DNA of 11,658 nt. Source: Pseudomonadota bacterium (GTDB lineage Bacteria > Pseudomonadota > Alphaproteobacteria > UBA8366 > JADFVY01). Positions within the stretch are counted from its first letter, which is position 1. The number at the start of each line of letters is the position of its first letter. A program made the position numbers and the translations under genes. The stretch spans positions 1-11,658 of the forward strand of contig DAOVHN010000022.1 in the NCBI GenBank assembly GCA_030671915.1, given 5' to 3'. This document shows positions 1 through 5,333 of this stretch, one piece after another. A model generated the notes under the pieces. That model made no database searches and was not told the DNA's origin. It worked only from the letters and a program-made list of their open reading frames with translations.

Positions 1-768
1 GAGCCGATCGAGGTCGATGGTTGGCGCCCGCGGAACCACAATGGAATTTTCCAGGGCCAGGTGACGCTGCGTACCGCCTTTGCCCAATCGATCAATACCG
101 TGGCGGTCAAATTGACTGAACATGTCGGGCGTGAAAAGGTGATCGGGGTGGCCCGCCTGCTGGGCGTAAAGTCCGAGATCCGACCCAGTCCCAGTATGCC
201 GCTGGGGAGTTTCGAGGCGACCCTGATGGAAATGACCGGCGCCTACGCCGCGATCGCCGCCGATGTGAAGCGCGTGGAACCATATGCAATCAGGGAGATC
301 CGTGGGCGCGGCCGCACATTATACCGCTACGGCCCGCCGCCCGGCGCCAGCCGCGGCATCCTGCCCTGGAAACGCGACGAGATGCTGGACATGCTGATCG
401 CTACGGTTAAGCAGGGCACCGGACGCGCGGCGGATATCGGACGCACCGCCGCCGGGAAGACCGGCACCAGCGAGGATAATCGTGATGGCTGGTTCATCGG
501 CTTTACCGGCGATCTGGTGGTCGGCGTATGGGTCGGGCGCGACGATAACAAGCCGGTCGAGGGATTGAGCGGGGGCGGCCTGCCAGCCCGCATCTGGCAT
601 GATTTCATGATGGACGTCTATCAGTCGCCGTCCGCCGGTGCGCAAGCCGCACTCGCTACGGAAGCCGGCAATGGCGGATCGATCGGCAGCCTGCCGGCAA
701 ACGGAAACCGGCCGCTGTCATTCCAGGACATCGGCGACGTGATAAAGCAGCTTTTTAAATCGGACTGA
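1..768 (+). CDS. Class A penicillin-binding protein (PBP1A family), C-terminal part
   Basis: Partial gene; the reading frame is open from base 1, so the N-terminus, the glycosyltransferase domain and the SxxK active-site serine lie to the left of the window. Visible are the second and third transpeptidase motifs: SIN (bases 88-96) inside the typical context VTLRTAFAQSINTVAVKL, and KTGTS (bases 457-471) followed by the usual DGWFIGFTGDLVVGVWVG strand. The preceding PRNHNGIFQGQ is the standard class A PBP lead-in. Such enzymes polymerise and cross-link periplasmic peptidoglycan. The last 45 or so residues are a low-complexity Ala/Gly tail without recognisable domain. The stop at 766-768 is only 8 bases from the convergent diguanylate cyclase stop. 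Family assignment is firm; the exact paralogue (PBP1a, 1c or other) cannot be decided from the C-terminus. Confidence 0.93.
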   Translation, partial: EPIEVDGWRPRNHNGIFQGQVTLRTAFAQSINTVAVKLTEHVGREKVIGVARLLGVKSEIRPSPSMPLGSFEATLMEMTGAYAAIAADVKRVEPYAIREIRGRGRTLYRYGPPPGASRGILPWKRDEMLDMLIATVKQGTGRAADIGRTAAGKTGTSEDNRDGWFIGFTGDLVVGVWVGRDDNKPVEGLSGGGLPARIWHDFMMDVYQSPSAGAQAALATEAGNGGSIGSLPANGNRPLSFQDIGDVIKQLFKSD

Positions 769-776
769 GTGGGTCG

Positions 777-2057
777 CTATTGTGAGACGCGGTTGCGTCC
801 GCCCTTCTTGGCGCGATACAGCGCCTGGTCGGCGGCCCTGGTTACCGCCTCGGGTGTCGGGTTTTTGTCCGAGCGTTCGGACACGCCGATACTGATGGCA
901 ACGGAAACCCTTTTCCCGCCGTTTGATTTCTTCTTGGCGTTTTTCTTTTTTGGGCGGTTCTTGGCGCGGATCGTAAAACCCGAATCCTCGATACTCTGGC
1001 GCAACGCGTCGAGATGGGGAACCGCCTCTTCGGCGGTCTTCCCGGGGAAGACGGCGGTGAATTCCTCGCCGCCATAACGGAACGGCTTGCCGCCGCCGCC
1101 GACACGGGCCATCCGGCCGGCTACCATGCGCAGAACCTGATCACCTATATCGTGGCCATATGTATCGTTGAATTTCTTGAAGTGATCCACGTCCAGCATG
1201 GAGATGGCGTACCGCTGCCCGAGCTTCATCGTCTCCATCGTCAGGGCGCGGCGCGCCGGCAGGCCGGTCAACTCGTCGACGAAGGCCAGGCGATAGCTGT
1301 CCTGGATCGCGGCGATCAGCATGGATACGGCGGCGGCGGTGAAAAAGACCGATACAGCCTGGATATTGCCCGCGAAATGCAGCGCCAGACCGCCGGCGGC
1401 GAGGCCACCAAGCGCCCCGCTTTCCAGCGGCGGGTTGTCCAGCACGATCAGCCGCATGATAAAGTAGGCCACCGTTGCGATGAACGCGGCCAGCGCCGGT
1501 TCCGGAATCCTGGTTTCGGGTATCCAGCTATCGGGAATCATCGATATCGAAAGCCATTGAACCGTCACCCGCTGGACACTGGCCGCTATGTCCTTGACCA
1601 ACCACTGATCCGCTGCCGCTAGTGCCAGGACAGCAGCGGCCAGGCTGGCGAATATTGCCGTGCGGATAATGCCGTGGCGGGTCAGCAACCCGCGCTCCTT
1701 CAAAAGCGACAGCACCAACAGTCCGGCCGGGAACAACAGCGCATAGGCCACGTATCCGATTTCGCCCGAACTGCCCGGCCTGATATCGCTTGCGGGGCCG
1801 GTCATCATCCAGTGGCCGATGGAGACCGCGATCAGGGAGAAAACCAGCCTGCTGCGATTGAATCGCCATCCTATAATGGCGCCAACCAGCGAGACGGCAT
1901 AGGGAAGATATATGAGAAGGCCCCGGATTACCTCGGGCACTTTGTCCGTATATTCGGTGGCGCCCCACGCGACCGCAAGAAAGGTGGCGGGCCAGAACAC
2001 GGCCATCGGCAGCCGAATGGCGGCGCGTCCCAGATTATCGGAGGTGATGGCGGTCAT
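777..2057 (-). CDS. Membrane-bound diguanylate cyclase (GGDEF domain)
   Basis: A 426-residue protein. Residues 1-255 hold about seven hydrophobic segments (roughly 12-32, 43-64, 70-85, 99-118, 130-148, 188-206 and 215-251), an integral-membrane sensor region that I cannot assign to a named family. A GGDEF domain follows from DELTGLPARR (261-270): metal-binding LDVDHFKKFND (288-298), GHDIGD, and the signature GGEEF (329-333), all consistent with active synthesis of cyclic di-GMP from two GTP. The four residues that would form the RxxD product-inhibition I-site, five residues before GGEEF, are all glycine, so feedback at the primary I-site should be absent. Residues 365-383 are a Lys/Asn/Gly-rich insertion between the usual domain strands. 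The start ATG lies 573 bases from the divergent SleB gene; a purine stretch (AGAAGAAGA) lies upstream as a weak ribosome site. Confidence 0.93.
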   Translation of the reverse strand: MTAITSDNLGRAAIRLPMAVFWPATFLAVAWGATEYTDKVPEVIRGLLIYLPYAVSLVGAIIGWRFNRSRLVFSLIAVSIGHWMMTGPASDIRPGSSGEIGYVAYALLFPAGLLVLSLLKERGLLTRHGIIRTAIFASLAAAVLALAAADQWLVKDIAASVQRVTVQWLSISMIPDSWIPETRIPEPALAAFIATVAYFIMRLIVLDNPPLESGALGGLAAGGLALHFAGNIQAVSVFFTAAAVSMLIAAIQDSYRLAFVDELTGLPARRALTMETMKLGQRYAISMLDVDHFKKFNDTYGHDIGDQVLRMVAGRMARVGGGGKPFRYGGEEFTAVFPGKTAEEAVPHLDALRQSIEDSGFTIRAKNRPKKKNAKKKSNGGKRVSVAISIGVSERSDKNPTPEAVTRAADQALYRAKKGGRNRVSQ

Positions 2058-2373
2058 GTTGTTCAGCGAGTCTTCTTCTACGGCGAATCACGCTGTGCAG
2101 CCTAAGTCTGAAATCCTTTACTTGTGGTGAACGTGGCCTCGGCATCGTGTAGTATTCTTTCTAATTGCCGGATAACTGTCAGGTTGAAGCCTGCCGCGAC
2201 ATATCTCCTGTTCGGCATCGGCTTGTGGCGACTCACAGAAGGGGTCCAGGAAAACCGTCTTTGAAAACATCAGTCACCAGGCAAGAATCAACCAAACCGT
2301 GGGAGATTTATGAAATAAACTTACTTTAATCCGGGCCGGAAATTCAAAAACCCCCCAAAACGCAGGCTATATA

Positions 2374-2410
2374 ATGGTTAATACGCAAAGTAAACAAATA
2401 TGGTTAATAC
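2374..2410 (-). promoter_or_regulatory. Pair of CtrA-type half-sites (TTAACCAT) in direct repeat
   Basis: ATGGTTAATAC occurs at 2374-2384 and again at 2400-2410, 26 bases start to start. Its first eight bases are the reverse complement of TTAACCAT, the half-site known for the alphaproteobacterial response regulator CtrA. Both lie on the same face by spacing (about 2.5 helical turns, so actually offset by half a turn). They sit upstream of the full CtrA-type site at 2478-2494 in the SleB promoter region. The sequence match is direct; binding by CtrA is inferred. Confidence 0.45.
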
Positions 2411-2477
2411 ATAAAATTTAATCAAAACGTCATGTAATCAGGATCGTTTTCAATTGAGAGTAGATCAAATACATGGT

Positions 2478-2494
2478 ATTAACGGTTTATTAAT
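2478..2494 (+). promoter_or_regulatory. CtrA-type box (TTAA-N7-TTAA) upstream of the SleB hydrolase
   Basis: ATTAACGGTTTATTAAT: two TTAA half-sites separated by exactly seven bases, the CtrA recognition pattern of alphaproteobacteria. It lies 137 bases before the SleB start codon. In gene-sense orientation it aligns with the three other full boxes of the window, sharing a T at spacer position 5 and an A at spacer position 7. Binding and the direction of regulation are inferred. Confidence 0.6.
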
Positions 2495-2573
2495 AAATGG
2501 GGAGCGGTGGCTTCGATCAGGGGGGGCTCGGCGCCACAACAACTCCAACAAAGAAACACAAACGGAGTAGAAA

Positions 2574-2605
2574 ATTGTCGGAAAGGGGCTTCAGTATCCG
2601 ACAAT
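2574..2605. promoter_or_regulatory. Perfect 9-bp inverted repeat just before the SleB gene
   Basis: ATTGTCGGA (2574-2582) and TCCGACAAT (2597-2605) are perfect reverse complements separated by 14 bases. The right arm ends 25 bases before the SleB ATG. It could be an operator dyad for a dimeric repressor or a hairpin in the 5' leader; no T-run follows, so it is not an intrinsic terminator. No regulator with this motif is recognised. Confidence 0.4.
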
Positions 2606-2630
2606 CGACTAACGGATTGGGTGGAATCTG

Positions 2631-3164
2631 ATGTTTACAAAAGGATCGCTTATAGCCCTCGCAACAATTCTGGCGGCGCTGGTTTTCCCCGGCGAGGGAC
2701 GGGCCGACGTGACCGAAGATCTGAATTGTCTGGCCCTCAACATTTACTTCGAAGCGCGCAGCGAACCGTTGGACGGCAAGCTGGCGGTGGGACATGTCGT
2801 GCTGAACCGCGCGGCCGACAAGCGCTATCCGAACAAGATCTGCGAGGTTGTCAAACAGGGTGGTGAAAAACGGCGCAATAAATGCCAGTTTTCCTGGTGG
2901 TGCGACGGTCGTAGCGACCGCCCCCGCGATCTGCAGGCCTGGAAGGAAAGCCGGGTTATCGCACGGGTCGTTTTCTGGGGCTATTCCGTGGACCCCACGG
3001 GTGGCGCGCTGTGGTATCACGCCGATTATGTAAGGCCGATCTGGCGTCTCAAACTGGAACGTGGCCCGCAGATCGGGCGCCACCAGTTTTACCTTCCGGC
3101 CGGCGGTCGGGTGGTGAACGCCAATGCCAAGGGCGCCGCCGGACCGGATTTGTCCGACAGCTGA
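2631..3164 (+). CDS. Secreted SleB-type cell-wall hydrolase (Hydrolase_2 family)
   Basis: A 177-residue protein with an N-terminal signal peptide (MFTKGSLIALATILAALVFP, probable cleavage after GRA at about residue 25). It is followed by a complete SleB-like domain: CLALNIYFEARSE (33-45) with the probable catalytic Glu41, GHVVLNR (54-60), CQFSWWCDG (85-93), ALWYHADYVRP (about 126-136) and a closing IGRHQFYL. Family members cleave the peptidoglycan glycan backbone; in Gram-negatives they act as periplasmic muralytic or remodelling enzymes rather than in spore germination. The start ATG is taken because it gives the signal peptide directly; the ribosome site (GGGTGG before it) is weak. A CtrA-type box lies 137 bases upstream, suggesting cell-cycle control. 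The gene precedes a lipoprotein gene in the same direction after 133 bases. Confidence 0.9.
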   Translation: MFTKGSLIALATILAALVFPGEGRADVTEDLNCLALNIYFEARSEPLDGKLAVGHVVLNRAADKRYPNKICEVVKQGGEKRRNKCQFSWWCDGRSDRPRDLQAWKESRVIARVVFWGYSVDPTGGALWYHADYVRPIWRLKLERGPQIGRHQFYLPAGGRVVNANAKGAAGPDLSDS

Positions 3165-3180
3165 CGTCCGGTTGTTTTTG
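3139..3180 (+). terminator. Possible weak terminator spanning the SleB stop codon
   Basis: CCGGAC (3139-3144) can pair with GTCCGG (3166-3171), followed by TTGTTTTTG. The loop is long (21 bases) but contains a smaller CGGA/TCCG hairpin. The stem is short and overlaps the end of the coding sequence, so this is only a candidate. Confidence 0.3.
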
Positions 3181-3241
3181 TGATTGGTTAACACTCCGCA
3201 CATGATATCCTGATACCCTTCAGCGGTTATCGACGAGGACG

Positions 3242-3258
3242 GGAGGCTTCTAGCCTCC
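3242..3258. promoter_or_regulatory. Compact hairpin upstream of the lipoprotein gene
   Basis: GGAGGCT (3242-3248) and AGCCTCC (3252-3258) form a perfect 7-bp stem with a 3-base loop, 39 bases before the lipoprotein ATG. No U-run follows. In the transcript it would form a stable G+C-rich stem in the 5' leader, just before the Shine-Dalgarno. It could stabilise mRNA of a highly expressed lipoprotein, or bind a protein; function is unknown. Confidence 0.4.
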
Positions 3259-3297
3259 AGTTCCGCCATGTGATGATCCTGCAAGGAGAATTGAATC

Positions 3298-3618
3298 ATG
3301 TGCGTCACAAGGAAGATTAGGATAGCGACTCTCGGCCTGGCCATGCTGTCGCTTGGCGCGTGCGCTACGCCCCAGCAAGCTTCCGATGGGCAAGTTTCTG
3401 CTGCACCCTCGCAGTCGCAGGTGACACAGGCCGATATTGCCGCGCTGCGCGCTGAGATTGCGAGGTTGCGCAGCGAGTTGCGGAACGTTTCACAGCAGGC
3501 CAGCAACGCCGCGGCACGGGCAGAAGCAGCGGCCCGCGCAGCCGAAAACGCGGCAAAGAAAGCCAAGGCGTCGGCGTCCAAATCCAACAGGATTTATACC
3601 GAGTCGCTTCAAAAATAG
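3298..3618 (+). CDS. Small alanine-rich coiled-coil lipoprotein, Lpp/OprI-like, with C-terminal lysine
   Basis: A 106-residue lipoprotein. A basic n-region (TRKIR), hydrophobic core and lipobox LGAC (19-22) mark lipidation at Cys22; the next residue is Ala, not Asp, so outer-membrane sorting by Lol is expected. After a short Ser/Gln-rich linker, residues 42-95 form a heptad-patterned coiled coil that changes from Ile/Leu-containing (IAALRAEIARLRSEL) to almost pure alanine (NAAARAEAAARAAENAA), as in alanine-zipper lipoproteins. The chain ends SLQK, so its last residue is lysine, as in Braun's lipoprotein where that lysine is joined to meso-diaminopimelate. A strong Shine-Dalgarno AAGGAGAA (3283-3290) precedes the ATG. 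Its stop is 12 bases from that of a convergent L,D-transpeptidase, the enzyme class that makes this link. Similarity to Lpp is architectural; homology is not proven. Confidence 0.82.
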   Translation: MCVTRKIRIATLGLAMLSLGACATPQQASDGQVSAAPSQSQVTQADIAALRAEIARLRSELRNVSQQASNAAARAEAAARAAENAAKKAKASASKSNRIYTESLQK

Positions 3619-3630
3619 CGGGCTTTGGTA

Positions 3631-4545
3631 TTACTGCGTGATCCGGACCGGGATCCCGCGTTTGGCCTGTTCGGCCCTGGCGACCGCTGGCCAGTCGATA
3701 CGCGCCGCGTGCCTTCCCGCGGCACCGAGGATTCGTTCCTTCAGTCCGGGAACGGGAGTCGGCGTATACCAGCCCTTTTCCTCCAATTCGTCGCCCTCGG
3801 CGACCGTTGGATGGGCTTCGATATATAGCTCGCCTCCGGCCCAGCCCAGCTTGACCGCCTGGTCGACGATCATGACCGGCGAACCGATCTTGACCGTGTC
3901 GAACAACCGCTCGATATCTTCCGGATAAAGCCTAATACAGCCACTACTGACTCGTCGCCCGATGCCATAGGGCTTGTTGGTTCCGTGGATGACATAATTT
4001 TCCCAACCCAGATTCATGGCGAACAGGCCGAGTGGGTTTTCGGGGCCGGGTGGCACCGTCGCCGGCAATTCGGGGCGCTCGGCGCGAATCGATGGTGGCG
4101 GCGTCCAGGTCGGGTTTGGACGCTTGGCGGCGATCGCGGTCGAACCCAACGGTGTTTCCCGCCCTTGCCGCCCGACGCCTATCGGATATGTGACCACCGG
4201 GCCGGTTCCATCGCCGAAATAATACAGACGCAACTCCGGCCGATTTATAACGATACCCTGCCGCGGCGCGTCCGGCAGAATATGTTCGCTGGGAAGCAGG
4301 ACTGTTCGACCGGCCTCCGGTACCCAGGGGTCGATTCCGGGATTCGCGGAGACCAGTTCGATAAACCCCAGGTCGTGCAGCCGCGCGATCTCTAGCAGGG
4401 TTTCACCTTCTTTCACCCAGTAATATTCGTTGCTGCCGATGATGTCGTTGCGAGCCTCCACGGCTGGCGCCGCGCGGCCAATCAGGCATGAAACAAGGGC
4501 CACGGAAGCCACGATCGCGCAGGTTCGTGTTCGGCCGTATAGAAT
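3631..4545 (-). CDS. L,D-transpeptidase (YkuD domain) with LysM-like N-terminal module; likely ATT start
   Basis: The first ordinary start is GTG at 4512, giving 293 residues, and numbering here uses that start. Order: signal peptide core; LysM-like module (about 30-75: YYWVKEGETLLEIARLHDLGF ending in VLLPSE); YkuD domain (about 86-218) with the catalytic signature His176...Ser190-Gly191-Cys192 (HGT ... SSGCIRL); then a 75-residue basic tail. YkuD enzymes form 3-3 peptidoglycan cross-links or attach lipoproteins to diaminopimelate in the periplasm. GTG at 4512 leaves the signal peptide without positive charges and has no ribosome site. An ATT at 4545 lies 6 bases after GGAGGG (4552-4557), overlaps the preceding cytochrome stop as TGATT, and adds the n-region LYGRTRTCAI with two arginines. 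I therefore prefer 4545; GTG 4512 is the alternative. The frame is closed at 4567-4569. Convergent with the lysine-ended lipoprotein. Confidence 0.88.
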   Translation of the reverse strand: MLYGRTRTCAIVASVALVSCLIGRAAPAVEARNDIIGSNEYYWVKEGETLLEIARLHDLGFIELVSANPGIDPWVPEAGRTVLLPSEHILPDAPRQGIVINRPELRLYYFGDGTGPVVTYPIGVGRQGRETPLGSTAIAAKRPNPTWTPPPSIRAERPELPATVPPGPENPLGLFAMNLGWENYVIHGTNKPYGIGRRVSSGCIRLYPEDIERLFDTVKIGSPVMIVDQAVKLGWAGGELYIEAHPTVAEGDELEEKGWYTPTPVPGLKERILGAAGRHAARIDWPAVARAEQAKRGIPVRITQ

Positions 4546-4557
4546 CAGCTTCCCTCC
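4543..4557 (-). promoter_or_regulatory. Ribosome binding site and TGATT stop/start overlap deciding the L,D-transpeptidase start
   Basis: On the - strand GGAGGG (4557-4552) is followed by AAGCTG and then ATT (4545-4543). The cytochrome c stop TGA (4547-4545) shares its A with the ATT, the same geometry as the common TGATG coupling. No ATG, GTG or TTG exists between the in-frame upstream stop and GTG at 4512, which is 39 bases from this Shine-Dalgarno. Confidence 0.55.
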
Positions 4558-4916
4558 GCGAGAGTTTCAACAAACGCCAGGATGTCTTCCACATTGCCCT
4601 GGGTGATTGTGAAGGGTTCCGCGTTGGGCGGCAAGTCCGTCCATCGACGCACCCCCTCAACCCGAACATGAACAGGATGGGGCCGGCGGTTATAGAATGT
4701 CCCGAAACGCTCGCGCCAGTCCTGCATTTTTCTTAGCAGCGGGAACGAAGGGGTGCTGCCGATCCCGCCCATGCGGTTATGGTCCCCTATCACATGGCAG
4801 CGCGCACAGTGCTGGCGGGCTATTTCGCGGCCCTTCTCGATGTCGGCGGCCGCCGCAATCTCAGCGGGCGCGAGCAAGAGGAAAAAAACAGCGAGAATTA
4901 TGCATATTCTGATCAT
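4545..4916 (-). CDS. Secreted monohaem cytochrome c
   Basis: A 123-residue protein from ATG 4916. The signal peptide is IRICIILAVFFLLLAPAEIAAAA; the mature part begins near ADIEKGREIA and contains the haem-attachment motif CARCH. Downstream NRMGGIGSTPSFPLL has a conserved-looking Met and a Pro-Ser-Phe turn; Met in this stretch is a plausible sixth haem ligand. The end, FTITQGNVEDILAFVETLAEG, is the typical C-terminal helix of class I cytochromes c. The frame extends upstream to an ATG at 5003, but that would bury the signal peptide behind 29 residues, so 4916 is chosen despite a weak ribosome site. It should act as a periplasmic electron carrier; its partner is unknown. It overlaps the start of the L,D-transpeptidase gene, so both are probably co-translated. 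Confidence 0.9.
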   Translation of the reverse strand: MIRICIILAVFFLLLAPAEIAAAADIEKGREIARQHCARCHVIGDHNRMGGIGSTPSFPLLRKMQDWRERFGTFYNRRPHPVHVRVEGVRRWTDLPPNAEPFTITQGNVEDILAFVETLAEGS

Positions 4917-5092
4917 GACGGCAGGATACAGCGGCCCGCGGCTGTTTGGCCATAGGCCAACGCAAACGAGGCAGGGCCGCATTGCTGTTGCGACCCATCG
5001 CATTTTTCAAGGGCGACGCGCGAGGCGGTCGTTATTTTCGATCAGCGCTTCGTCCACGCCAAGAGCGCGGCCGGATGCCATCATCACCACTG

Positions 5093-5155
5093 TCAGCTCA
5101 TAATCACGACCATGACGACCAGGATTACGGCGAGATACGCTATCTGATACTTCAT
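5093..5155 (-). CDS. Unrecognised 20-residue single-pass membrane small protein
   Basis: The short frame encodes MKYQIAYLAVILVVMVVIMS and stops with TGA at 5095-5093. Almost the whole chain (residues 5-19) is one hydrophobic helix after a short Lys-containing N-terminus, the usual look of small bacterial membrane proteins (N-in, regulator or subunit of a larger complex). A good Shine-Dalgarno, GGAGAA (5167-5162), ends exactly 6 bases before the ATG. A CtrA-type box lies 76 bases upstream. The next gene in the same direction, the cytochrome c, starts 176 bases further on, so it could head that transcript. I recognise no family. A 20-codon ORF can occur by chance; the combination of ribosome site, hydrophobic content and promoter box is what supports it. 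Confidence 0.5.
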   Translation of the reverse strand: MKYQIAYLAVILVVMVVIMS

Positions 5156-5230
5156 TGCCTGTTCTCCAAGGTTCCCCGGTTTTGCCGCTTCCACCCGAAG
5201 CATCTGGCTATCCCGGCTCGTGCTAAATGG

Positions 5231-5247
5231 GTTAATAAACTATTAAT
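5231..5247 (-). promoter_or_regulatory. CtrA-type box (TTAA-N7-TTAA) upstream of the small membrane ORF
   Basis: Read in gene sense (- strand): ATTAATAGTTTATTAAC, two TTAA half-sites with a 7-base spacer. It sits in an A+T-rich stretch 76 bases before the 20-codon ORF, and beyond that upstream of the cytochrome c and L,D-transpeptidase genes, which could therefore be part of the controlled transcript. It continues as TTAACCCAT, one base away from the extended TTAACCAT half-site. Confidence 0.55.
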
Positions 5248-5296
5248 ATAACGAATGGCCGGGATTTTTATTCCGACCAAATAAATTCTTTTTGGT

Positions 5297-5312
5297 ATTC
5301 TTTGGAAAGAAT
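5297..5312. repeat. A+T-rich inverted repeat after the phosphoesterase gene
   Basis: ATTCTTT (5297-5303) and AAAGAAT (5306-5312) form a perfect 7-bp dyad with a 2-base centre, 21 bases beyond the phosphoesterase stop. It could be a weak transcript-end structure or a regulator site for the downstream small ORF. The stem is A+T-rich with no clean U-run, so I do not call it a terminator. Confidence 0.3.
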
Positions 5313-5333
5313 GTCGTCGCCGTCGGATAAATC

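Larger units (their letters stand above)
2058..2630. other. A+T-rich divergent intergenic region
   Basis: 573 bases without a convincing gene between the diguanylate cyclase (-) and the SleB hydrolase (+). The right two thirds (about 2280-2500) are conspicuously A+T-rich relative to flanking coding DNA, as in a complex promoter. It contains two TTAACCAT half-sites on the - strand, one full TTAA-N7-TTAA site and a perfect 9-bp inverted repeat, listed separately. No tRNA or sRNA-like terminator is obvious. A GTG-initiated frame opening at 2507 merely runs out of frame into the SleB gene and is not believed. Confidence 0.6.

Noticed and set aside
2507..2866. GTG-initiated frame covering the SleB leader and the first half of the SleB gene
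   Set aside because: It runs out of frame through a clearly conserved hydrolase gene and its start is too close to the purine stretch to be used.
3184..3211. Possible sigma-70-like promoter (TTGGTT, 16 bases, TATCCT) before the lipoprotein gene
   Set aside because: Only 3 of 6 and 4 of 6 consensus matches; too weak to list as a feature.
3649..3658. CGGGATCCCG palindrome near the convergent gene ends
   Set aside because: It lies inside the L,D-transpeptidase coding sequence, has no T-run, and a 10-base palindrome is common in G+C-rich DNA.
2624..4546. GANTC (CcrM methylation) sites near three start codons (2624, 3293, 4542)
   Set aside because: GANTC is expected about every 256 bases, so three near starts is not remarkable without genome statistics.
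4917..5003. Longer N-terminus of the cytochrome c (ATG at 5003)
   Set aside because: It would place 29 residues, including several Pro and Cys, before a complete signal peptide.
5007..5084. A second short - strand frame after the 20-codon ORF (25 residues, starting MMASGRALGVDEAL)
   Set aside because: Its composition looks protein-like, but there is no ribosome site before its ATG and nothing else supports it; left undecided and not annotated.
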